Source: AC-32 sp038236705 (GTDB lineage: Bacteria > Actinomycetota > Thermoleophilia > Gaiellales > Gaiellaceae). From it: 64,000 bases of DNA. The translations under genes were made by a program, and so were the position numbers. This document shows, piece after piece, positions 46,770 through 53,821 of the stretch. Every line of letters starts with the position of its first letter. Position 1 is the stretch's first letter. The stretch is from the NCBI GenBank assembly GCA_038236705.1, contig JBBRZN010000001.1, positions 101,645 through 165,644 of the forward strand, read 5' to 3'. The notes under the pieces were generated by a model, which saw only the letters and a program-made list of their open reading frames with translations, was not told the origin of the DNA and ran no database searches.

Positions 46770-48680
46770 TTAGCGCCTCCGCCCCTTGCCGAGCGTGAGG
46801 TTCACCTTCGCGTTGTTGCCCAGGCGCCTTCCTGCCGCCGGCGACTCCTTCAGCACGCGGCCCTTCTTCTTCGCCGTCGACTTGACGTAGGTGAGCTTGC
46901 CGAGCCTGCACTTCCGCGACGCGATCTTCGCCTTGGCCGGGGCGAGCTTCATGCCGACCACGTTCGGCACCACGCAGGGCGGCTTCAGGGGCGGAGGCGG
47001 CGGAAGCGCGGCGCCGCCGACGACCTTGCCCCACCAGGTGCTCCAGCGCCCGGAGTCGTCGCCCGATCCGGCCGGCGCGCCCGCGTACTCCTGGACGGTC
47101 CAGATCGACGTGTCGTCGGACGGATCGACCTGTGTGCTGCTGTAGTCGCCCCAGCGGTTTCTGCCACTGCCGTAGGTCTTGTAGTAGGCGCCCTCGCCTT
47201 CCTTGAGCGTCACCGGATCGCGCATCGTGTTGGCGGGGTCGGTGCCGGCGCGGAAGGCGTAGCCCGCGTCCGGGAAGTCGTTCGACTGAAACTCGGAGAA
47301 GCCGACGAGTACGTCGTTCGCCGCATTGACCGACAGGGACGGGAAGGCATACCAGTGACCGCCGTTCGCGCTCGTCGCGCTGGGATCGCTGATCCGCCCA
47401 CCCTGGACGAAGTTACCGGCCGTGTCGAGCTCGACCCATTGAACCGCCGTGCGAGCCTCGGTCCCCGGCACCAGTCCGGTGGGCAGGCCGACAGTCTGCG
47501 CGTAGTAGATGTGGCCGTTGCGGAAGACGGCGTTGCCGATCCGCGCGTCGGCGGCGTCCGCCGGGAAGCCGCCGTTCTGGGGCAGTACGTTCGCGGAGCC
47601 GGGAACCGTCCAGGGCCCGAGCGGGTTCGTCTTGGCCGCGCCGCCCGCGAGGCTCAGCGTCGGAGGGCCCAGGCCGGTCAGCGTCCAGAAGTTGTACGTG
47701 CCGCCGCCGCTCGAGCCGTGCTCGACGAGGTAGAGCGTGTCCTCGGTCGCCGAGTACGTGACCGCCGGCTGGATCGTGAACGAACCGGGAACGTCGATTG
47801 CGAAGGGATTGCCGGCCCCGGAGTTGGCGCGCAGGGCATTGTAGTCGAGCACGATCAGCTTCCCCTGTGCGTAGGAGGAGGCGGCAGCGTTGGTGAACAT
47901 GTTCAGGCCGATCGCGACCACGTTCTTGTTGAACCCGATCGTCGGGAAGTCGGCCCAGGTCAGGTCGGTCGCGTCCGCGTCGAGCGAGTACAGATGCCAC
48001 GTGCCCTGCGGGTCGCTGGTGTCAGAGACGCCGTAGAGGATCGACGACGTCGCGGTTTGCGCGTCGTTGACCGCGGCGACGATCCAGCGGCTGTTGTACG
48101 GGTCGTAGACCACCCTCGGGTCGAACGGCTGCGTGGCGCCCGTCGCGCCCCAGAACGCGCTCATTGAGACCGTGCCCAGCACGGCCCCGTTCGACTTCTG
48201 CTGGATCACATAGTTGCTGTTCAGCGCCACCAGCAGCTTGTCGGGGCCGACTGCGCCCTGCGTGTCCGGCGGAATGAAGCTCAGCCCCCCGCCTCCCGGG
48301 GCATCGGCCTGCGCGAGGAAGCTCGCGGCCGGCGAGGGCGCCGGCGCCGAGGAGGTGGCCGTGGACGGCGACAGCGGGGCCTGGAACGGGGACGGCAGCG
48401 TGATTCGGTTGTTGGGCTCCGCCTTCTCCTGCGGCTCCGGCATCAGCGCCGGAACGAGCGGCCCGGCGAAACGCTTCTTCAGGCGCTCGAGTCGGGCGAG
48501 CTGCGCGAAGTCGATCGCGGCGGCCCGCGACACGTGTGCCCGGACGCCCGGGTAGGTGACCTGGCCGTCCGCAGAGCCTGCGGCGGACGACGGGGCGCTC
48601 ACGGCCGCGAGTAGGACGAAAACGCTCCCCGCGAGCACGAAAGCAGAGCGTCGCCCGCGACTAGGCCAAACCCTCCCCAT
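46770..48680 (-). CDS. large secreted protein with C-terminal PASTA domain
   Basis: 636 residues, ATG with GGAGGGGAG upstream. Signal peptide to about residue 35; a Pro/Ser/Ala linker near 95-125; a 430-residue region with repeated beta-rich blocks (LSFIPPDTQGAVGPDKLLVALN, FDPRVVYDPYNSRWIVAAV, PDDTSIWTVQEYAG-type segments) resembling an extracellular beta-propeller; then a PASTA domain (about 570-636, VPNVVGMKLAPAKAKIASRKC, ESPAAGRRL). PASTA domains bind peptidoglycan or beta-lactam-like groups, so the protein is probably wall-associated. Ligand unknown. Confidence 0.8.
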   Translation of the reverse strand: MGRVWPSRGRRSAFVLAGSVFVLLAAVSAPSSAAGSADGQVTYPGVRAHVSRAAAIDFAQLARLERLKKRFAGPLVPALMPEPQEKAEPNNRITLPSPFQAPLSPSTATSSAPAPSPAASFLAQADAPGGGGLSFIPPDTQGAVGPDKLLVALNSNYVIQQKSNGAVLGTVSMSAFWGATGATQPFDPRVVYDPYNSRWIVAAVNDAQTATSSILYGVSDTSDPQGTWHLYSLDADATDLTWADFPTIGFNKNVVAIGLNMFTNAAASSYAQGKLIVLDYNALRANSGAGNPFAIDVPGSFTIQPAVTYSATEDTLYLVEHGSSGGGTYNFWTLTGLGPPTLSLAGGAAKTNPLGPWTVPGSANVLPQNGGFPADAADARIGNAVFRNGHIYYAQTVGLPTGLVPGTEARTAVQWVELDTAGNFVQGGRISDPSATSANGGHWYAFPSLSVNAANDVLVGFSEFQSNDFPDAGYAFRAGTDPANTMRDPVTLKEGEGAYYKTYGSGRNRWGDYSSTQVDPSDDTSIWTVQEYAGAPAGSGDDSGRWSTWWGKVVGGAALPPPPPLKPPCVVPNVVGMKLAPAKAKIASRKCRLGKLTYVKSTAKKKGRVLKESPAAGRRLGNNAKVNLTLGKGRRR

Positions 48681-48744
48681 CAACGCTCCCCTCCGTTGTA
48701 ACAACCCGTCCCTACAGGTCTTATATGTCGCTACCGAGACGGTT

Positions 48745-49050
48745 TCAAGAGGCCGGCTCTTCTTCGGCCGCAGCGGCGTAGGCCAGCTGAAGGTTCGCGA
48801 GCACCTGGTTGAAGTCGCGCAGGGCGTCTTCGGGAGCCGATCCGTCGAGCACGGGCACGAGCGCGCGGAGGGCTTCGATCGCCAGCCGGGCTTGCTCCAG
48901 GTCACGGCCCTCGCCGCTCAAGCGGTGGTAGCCCAGGGACGAGATGGAGTAGAGCGTCTGGAGCAGGAGGTCGGCGACCTTCAGCTTCACAAGCTCCGCC
49001 TGGAGCTCCTCGATCAGCTTCTGCTCGTCGGGGGTGGGCCGCTCAGCCAC
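48745..49050 (-). CDS. small helical DUF1844-like protein
   Basis: 101 residues, all-helical: LIEELQAELVKLKVADLLLQTLYSISSLGY, ARLAIEALRALVPVL and ALRDFNQVLANLQLAYAAA. The spacing of Leu/Asp residues resembles DUF1844, a small actinobacterial family of unknown function. GTG start overlapping the carboxylate-amine ligase stop by 8 bases. Last gene of the rex-side run. Confidence 0.7.
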   Translation of the reverse strand: MAERPTPDEQKLIEELQAELVKLKVADLLLQTLYSISSLGYHRLSGEGRDLEQARLAIEALRALVPVLDGSAPEDALRDFNQVLANLQLAYAAAAEEEPAS

Positions 49051-50200
49051 GTATGGCTTCTTTGGGACCGACGTGCTCGGCGTAAACCTCCTCGAGGCTC
49101 GTGCCCGCCTCGTGCCGGGCGATCTGGCGCTCGGCGGCGTTGCTCGCGGGAATCGCGATCGCCGAGGCGCAGCCGAGCTCCTCCGCCACGGGCAACACCC
49201 ACTCGACGAGGCGTTCGAGGTGGGCTCGGGTCGAACGCACCTCCCCGCTCGCGAGGTCGATGAACTCGCCGGAGAGGCCATGGCGAATCGCTCGCCAGAA
49301 GTTCTCCTCGATCAAACGGTGAGGATAGGAGGGCAGCGGCTCGCCTTCGTCGACGGCTCGGGCGATGCGCGCGGTGAGCGCGAAGCAGAGGGCCGAGAGC
49401 GAGCGCGCCTCAGCGAGATCGGGCTGGGCGTCGCAGATGCGGATCTCCACCGTGGGGAACGCGAGGTGCGGCCGGACGCTCCACCAGAGCTGCGTGTGCT
49501 GGTCGATCGATCGGGTCTCGTAGAGGAAGCGCACGTAGCGCTCGAAGCCGTCCCAGCCCTCGTAGGGATCCGGGATCCCGCAGCGCGGGAACATGCGCGT
49601 GAAGATCTGCGTGCGGGCCGAGTGCAGGCCCGTGTTGACGCCTTCGAGGAAAGGCGAGCTGCACGAGAGCGCGAGCAGCTCCGGGAGGAAGTTGCGCAGG
49701 CCGTTGCACACCGCGATCGCCCGGTCGGGGCCGTTGATCGCGACGTGGACGTGGATGCCGAAGCTGTTGTTGCGCCATACGACGTAGCGCAGCAGCTCGT
49801 CGTTGCGGCGGTAGTGAGGCGTGTCGATGATGCGCTGCTCCTGCCAGGGGCTCCACGGGTGCGTGCCGGTGGCTCCGAGGGTGACGCCCAGCGAGCCGGC
49901 GAGCTCGGCCAGCTGGGCGCGGCGCTCGCCGAGACGCGCGGATGCCTCTTCGAAGTCGTCGCAGCGCCCGGTTCGGATCTCCACCTCGGAGGCGATCAGC
50001 TCGCCCACGAGGTGTCCTTCGAGGGGCGTGCCCACGGCCGCGGCCTGGAGCTCCTCGAACCGGTTGGTCAGCGACAGCGTCTCGGGGTCGAGGATCGCGA
50101 ACTCCTCCTCGACGGCGAGCGTGAGGTCGGTCGCCTGCTCGTACTGCTCGCGGGCTGTGCGGATCTGCTCCTCTGGGGTCAGGCGCTGTGCGTCTCCCAC
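49043..50200 (-). CDS. carboxylate-amine ligase, GCS2/YbdK family
   Basis: 385 residues. Member of the glutamate-cysteine ligase type 2 family; makes gamma-glutamyl or similar amide bonds with ATP. Visible are LAVEEEFAILDPETLSL, HLVGELIASEVEIRTGRC, GATGTHPWSPWQEQRI, NNSFGIHVHVAINGPDRAI and RPHLAFPTVEIRICDAQPDL. Substrates not known; thiol biosynthesis (EgtA-like) is one possibility. GTG start 8 nt after TAATGT (complement of 50209-50214), which overlaps the TAA of the gene before it, so it may have its own leaderless promoter. Confidence 0.87.
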   Translation of the reverse strand: MGDAQRLTPEEQIRTAREQYEQATDLTLAVEEEFAILDPETLSLTNRFEELQAAAVGTPLEGHLVGELIASEVEIRTGRCDDFEEASARLGERRAQLAELAGSLGVTLGATGTHPWSPWQEQRIIDTPHYRRNDELLRYVVWRNNSFGIHVHVAINGPDRAIAVCNGLRNFLPELLALSCSSPFLEGVNTGLHSARTQIFTRMFPRCGIPDPYEGWDGFERYVRFLYETRSIDQHTQLWWSVRPHLAFPTVEIRICDAQPDLAEARSLSALCFALTARIARAVDEGEPLPSYPHRLIEENFWRAIRHGLSGEFIDLASGEVRSTRAHLERLVEWVLPVAEELGCASAIAIPASNAAERQIARHEAGTSLEEVYAEHVGPKEAIRG

Positions 50201-50211
50201 GGGGCGCTACA

Positions 50212-51453
50212 TTAGTTGAAGGGTTGCAGCAGGCGGCTCGCGACGCCCGCCCAGCTCCAACGGCGTTCCGCGGCCCGGCGGGCGGCCCCGGCGATGCGGG
50301 CGTGCTCGCTCCCCGGCAGGGCCAGCAGCTCCCGGAGCTTGGCGGCAAGATCGCCGACGTCACCCCTGGCGAAGCTCGCCAGGTGGCGGTGTCCCGGCGG
50401 GTACTCGGCCTCGAGGCCCTCCGCGATCTCCTGCAGCCCGGAGTGGCGTGCGACGAGCGGCGGCGAGCCGGCGGCGGCGGCCTCGGCCGCGACCATCCCG
50501 AATGCCTCCGGGAAGATCGACGGCACGACAGTCGCCTCCGCGAGCGGGAGCAGGTGGACGAGGTGGCGGTGCTCGAGAGCCCCGGTGAAGAGCGTGCCGG
50601 GCGGCGCGGCGGCCTCGAGCACGGCGCGGTAGTCGCCGAAGCCGACGATCACGGCGCGGGCGTCGAGCTCCCTCAGGGCCTCGAGCAGCAGGTGGACGCC
50701 CTTGTTGTAGAGGAGCTTGCCGAAGTAGAGGACGGTGGGCCGGTCGTGCTGGAAGAAGGCGGCGAGGCGCTCGGCATTGCCTTCGTCTGGAAGCCGCTCG
50801 TTCGCGTTGCTGGGGTTCGGCGGGTCCTGACGGGCCTCCTCGAGCAGCCCGGCGAGCGCCTCCCTGCGCGGCCGGGGCCGGAACTCGTCGATGTCCACTC
50901 CGGGCGGCACCTCGTAGACGGGCTCGATGTGGCCGACCACGTCCTCGAGGACCTCGCGGATGTGCTGCGAGCCGACGAACACCGCCTCGGCCCCGGCGAG
51001 CGCCACCCTCCCCCATGCCTGCAGCTCGGGGCTCCCGCGCATCGAGTACTCGAGCTCGGAGCCGTGCGCCTTGACGGCGTACCTCGCGCCGCTGGCCGCG
51101 CCGACCGCGGCGCCCGGAAGAACGTGGTTGGCAAAGACGAGGTCGGCGGGCAGCAGCTCGCGCAGGACGGCGGCGTTGCGCTCGACGTAGCGCTCGCGCT
51201 CCTCCGGCGTGAGCTTCTGAAGCAGGCGCGGCTCGTGGCCTTCGTAGCGGTCGAGCACGAAGACCGGAAGCGGCCCGTCGAGCTCGGGACGCACGGTCGT
51301 CGCCCGGCCGAGGTCGTACTGCTCGGGGTGAGGCTCCTGGGAGATGACGACGACGTCGTGGCTGGAGTTGCTCCATTCGCGAGCGAGGGCGCGCGTGTAG
51401 ACGTTCGAGCCGGTGCCCCCGAGGAGGTAGCCGTGCCAGAGGAGAATTCGCAG
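50212..51453 (-). CDS. GT4-family glycosyltransferase, probable CTG start
   Basis: 413 residues. N-terminal RILLWHGYLLGGTGSNVYTRALARE holds the donor-site glycine loop; C-terminal half has LYFGKLLYNKGVHLLLEAL, the EX7E-type region SIFPEAFGMVAAEAAAAGSPPLV. Retaining GT-B enzyme, probably for cell-envelope or glycolipid sugar transfer. The family normally begins M-RILLWHGYLL; here that first codon is CTG and no ATG, GTG or TTG occurs in frame before residue 20. It follows the rex stop by 11 bases. Confidence 0.87.
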   Translation of the reverse strand: MRILLWHGYLLGGTGSNVYTRALAREWSNSSHDVVVISQEPHPEQYDLGRATTVRPELDGPLPVFVLDRYEGHEPRLLQKLTPEERERYVERNAAVLRELLPADLVFANHVLPGAAVGAASGARYAVKAHGSELEYSMRGSPELQAWGRVALAGAEAVFVGSQHIREVLEDVVGHIEPVYEVPPGVDIDEFRPRPRREALAGLLEEARQDPPNPSNANERLPDEGNAERLAAFFQHDRPTVLYFGKLLYNKGVHLLLEALRELDARAVIVGFGDYRAVLEAAAPPGTLFTGALEHRHLVHLLPLAEATVVPSIFPEAFGMVAAEAAAAGSPPLVARHSGLQEIAEGLEAEYPPGHRHLASFARGDVGDLAAKLRELLALPGSEHARIAGAARRAAERRWSWAGVASRLLQPFN

Positions 51454-51464
51454 GGCCGACCGCG

Positions 51465-52118
51465 CTAGGTCAGGTGGAAGTACAACGCGTGGAGCAGGTC
51501 GACCGCCGGGTTCGACGTGTGCACCGTCACGTCGTGGGGCACGTCGAGGAGCGCTTCGGAGTAGTTGAAGATGATCCGCACGCCCGAGTCGATCAGCTCT
51601 TGCGCGACCTGCTGAGCGCTGTCGGCCGGCACGGCGACGACCCCGACGATGATGTTCTTCTCGCGCACCGCCTCCCCGAGCTGCCGCGAATCGCTGATCG
51701 AGTTCGAGCCGATCGTCCGTCCGACCTTGTCCGGGTCGTTGTCGAAGACCGCCGCGATGTTGATCCCGTGCTCGGCGAAGATCGGGGAGCTCGCGATCGC
51801 GTGCCCGAGCCGTCCGGCGCCGATGAGCGCGATGTTGTGCTGGCCCTGGGTGCGCAGAATCTTGCGGATCTCGCCCAGCAGCGAGTCGATGTTGTAGCCG
51901 ACCCCGCGCTTGCCGAACTTCCCGAACGTCGAGAGGTCGCGCCGAATCTGCGTCGCGTTGATGTTGGTGTAGTCCGAGATCTCCTGCGAGGAGATGCGGT
52001 CCTTGCCCATTTTCTTGGCCTGGGTCAGCACCTGGAGGTAGCGGCTCAACCGCGCCGCCACGCCGACAGTCAGCCGCTCGCCGCTGACTCCGCTTCCCTG
52101 GCCCGTCGTTTGTAACAC
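51465..52118 (-). CDS. rex: redox-sensing transcriptional repressor Rex
   Basis: 217 residues. Winged-helix domain (RLSRYLQVLTQAKKM, ISSQEISDYTNINATQIRRDLSTFG KFGKRG region about 25-75) and NAD(H)-binding Rossmann domain (IALIGAGRLGHAIASS), ending in a domain-swapped helix. Rex binds operators when NADH is low. GTG start; AATGGT lies 6 nt upstream. TTGTAACACCGCACAA (52110-52125) over the start resembles a Rex half-palindrome, so autoregulation is possible. It sits downstream of gdh and a glutaredoxin, fitting redox control. Confidence 0.92.
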   Translation of the reverse strand: MLQTTGQGSGVSGERLTVGVAARLSRYLQVLTQAKKMGKDRISSQEISDYTNINATQIRRDLSTFGKFGKRGVGYNIDSLLGEIRKILRTQGQHNIALIGAGRLGHAIASSPIFAEHGINIAAVFDNDPDKVGRTIGSNSISDSRQLGEAVREKNIIVGVVAVPADSAQQVAQELIDSGVRIIFNYSEALLDVPHDVTVHTSNPAVDLLHALYFHLT

Positions 52119-52179
52119 CGCACAACCATTCTGCCAGTACCGCGCGGCTGCATGCGTCGGACAGTTACAAGCGCCCCCG

Positions 52180-52431
52180 TCAGGACGAAGTTTGTGCGGC
52201 CTCGAGCCGACGACGGAAGGCGGCCTCGTGCACGTAGTACGTGAAGGCCCGCTCGCCGTCGATCTCGACGACGGGGATCAGCTCGCGGTAAGCGGCCTCG
52301 AGCTCTCGGTCGCCGTCGATGGCGATCTCTTCGAGCTGGAACCCGAGCTCCTCCCGGAGCGCCCGCACCTGCGCCAGCGCCCGTTGGCAGAGGTGGCAAT
52401 CGGCCGCGTGATAGACGACGACTCGAGGCAC
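52180..52431 (-). CDS. glutaredoxin-family protein (DUF836-like)
   Basis: 83 residues, a minimal thioredoxin fold. VVVYHAADCHLCQRALAQV holds the active-site CHLC; LIPVVEIDGERAF has the conserved cis-proline. Probably a small thiol oxidoreductase. GTG start chosen to match the usual distance to the strand before CxxC. It lies 61 bp upstream of rex and 95 bp after gdh on the same strand. Confidence 0.85.
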   Translation of the reverse strand: MPRVVVYHAADCHLCQRALAQVRALREELGFQLEEIAIDGDRELEAAYRELIPVVEIDGERAFTYYVHEAAFRRRLEAAQTSS

Positions 52432-52526
52432 CGCCTGCGGTGCCGCCGTCAGGACGTGCGGGCTACGCCCGTGCGTCCGTCTGCAATGACCGGTCGGAAA
52501 CGACACGAGCGCATGCGCTGCCGCCT

Positions 52527-53801
52527 CTAGGGATAGAGGCCACGGGTCACCGTGGCTTCCGCGACGCGCCCGACAGCGAGCCCGTACGCGGCGTTGCGCA
52601 TGGTCATCTCGCGGTCCTCGTACACGTGCCACGTCTCGTTGAACGCGCGGGTGACGATGTCGCGCAGCTTCGAGTTCACCTCGGGCTCCTTCCAGAAGTA
52701 CTCCTGGAGGCCCTGCACCCATTCGAAGTACGAGACCACCACTCCGCCGGCGTTGGCAAGGATGTCGGGCAGGATCAGCACGCCCTTCTCCTCGAGGATC
52801 TCGTCCGCGAGCGGAGTGATCGGGCCGTTCGCGCCCTCCGCGACGATCTTCGCCCTCACCTCCGCGGCGTTGTCCTGCGTGATCACCTGCTCGAGCGCAC
52901 AGGGCGCGAGCACGTCGCACTCCAGCAGCAGCAGCTCCTCGTTGGTGATCTCCTCGGCGTCGGCCAGCCCGGCCAGCGAGCCCGTTTCCTGCTTGTGCGC
53001 CATTGCTGCGGCGACGTCGATTCCGTTCGGGTTGTGGAGGCCGACGCGCGAGTCCGAGATCGCGATCACCGTCGCGCCCTCCTCGGCGAGGAACGTGGCC
53101 AGGTAGCTGCCGACGTTGCCGAACCCCTGCACGGCGACGCGCAGGCCCTGAAGGCTGAGCTCCTTCTTGCGAACGGCCTCCTGGATGCAGTAGAGCGCGC
53201 CGCGCGCGGTCGCCTCCAGCCGGCCGAGGGAGCCGCCGACGTTGAGCGGCTTGCCGGTCACGACGCCGAGCACCGAATGGCCCTTGTTCATCGAATAGGT
53301 GTCGAAGATCCAGGCCATCACGTTCGCGTCGGTGCCGACGTCGGGCGCCGGAATGTCCTTCTCGGGGCCGATCTCGTTGATGATTTCCGTGGTGTAGCGG
53401 CGAGTCATCCGCTCGAGCTCGCCGCGCGAGAGCTTCTTCGGGTCGCAGATCACCCCGCCCTTGGCCCCGCCGAACGGGATGTTCATCAGCGCGCACTTCC
53501 AGGTCATCCACATCGAGAGCGCCTTGACCTCGTCCAGGGTCACGTCCGGGTGGTAGCGGATGCCTCCCTTGGAGGGGCCGCGCGCGATGTTGTGCGTGAC
53601 CCGGTAGCCCTCGAAGGCGTGGATCGTCCCGTCGTCCATCGTCACCGGCGCCGAGACGACCACCGCCTTCTTGCACTCCTGGAGCACGTTCACCAGGCGC
53701 TGGTCGATGTCGAAGATCTCCGCGACGCGGCGAAGCTGCTCCCGCGCGATCTCGAACGGGTTCTCTCGGAGGTGACTCTGAGGCGCCTCGACTGTGGTCA
53801 C
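52527..53801 (-). CDS. Glu/Leu-type amino acid dehydrogenase (glutamate dehydrogenase)
   Basis: 424 residues, typical of hexameric NAD(P) glutamate dehydrogenases. Substrate-binding and catalytic region GPSKGGIRYHPDVT, MTWKCALMNIPFGGAKGG (lysines) and PAPDVGTDANVMAW (aspartate); Rossmann motif VAVQGFGNVGSYLA. It interconverts glutamate and 2-oxoglutarate plus ammonia. GTG start; TATACT lies 9 nt upstream, giving a leader of at most about three bases. Divergence or readthrough with the upstream protease gene: same strand, 20 bp apart. Confidence 0.93.
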   Translation of the reverse strand: MTTVEAPQSHLRENPFEIAREQLRRVAEIFDIDQRLVNVLQECKKAVVVSAPVTMDDGTIHAFEGYRVTHNIARGPSKGGIRYHPDVTLDEVKALSMWMTWKCALMNIPFGGAKGGVICDPKKLSRGELERMTRRYTTEIINEIGPEKDIPAPDVGTDANVMAWIFDTYSMNKGHSVLGVVTGKPLNVGGSLGRLEATARGALYCIQEAVRKKELSLQGLRVAVQGFGNVGSYLATFLAEEGATVIAISDSRVGLHNPNGIDVAAAMAHKQETGSLAGLADAEEITNEELLLLECDVLAPCALEQVITQDNAAEVRAKIVAEGANGPITPLADEILEEKGVLILPDILANAGGVVVSYFEWVQGLQEYFWKEPEVNSKLRDIVTRAFNETWHVYEDREMTMRNAAYGLAVGRVAEATVTRGLYP

Positions 53802-53821
53802 GCCGCGCTGAGTATAGGCGT

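Noticed and set aside
45448..46773. 441-codon plus-strand frame opposite hppA
   Set aside because: Antisense shadow, extremely Arg/Asp/His-rich, no start signal; the minus frame is an unmistakable pyrophosphatase.
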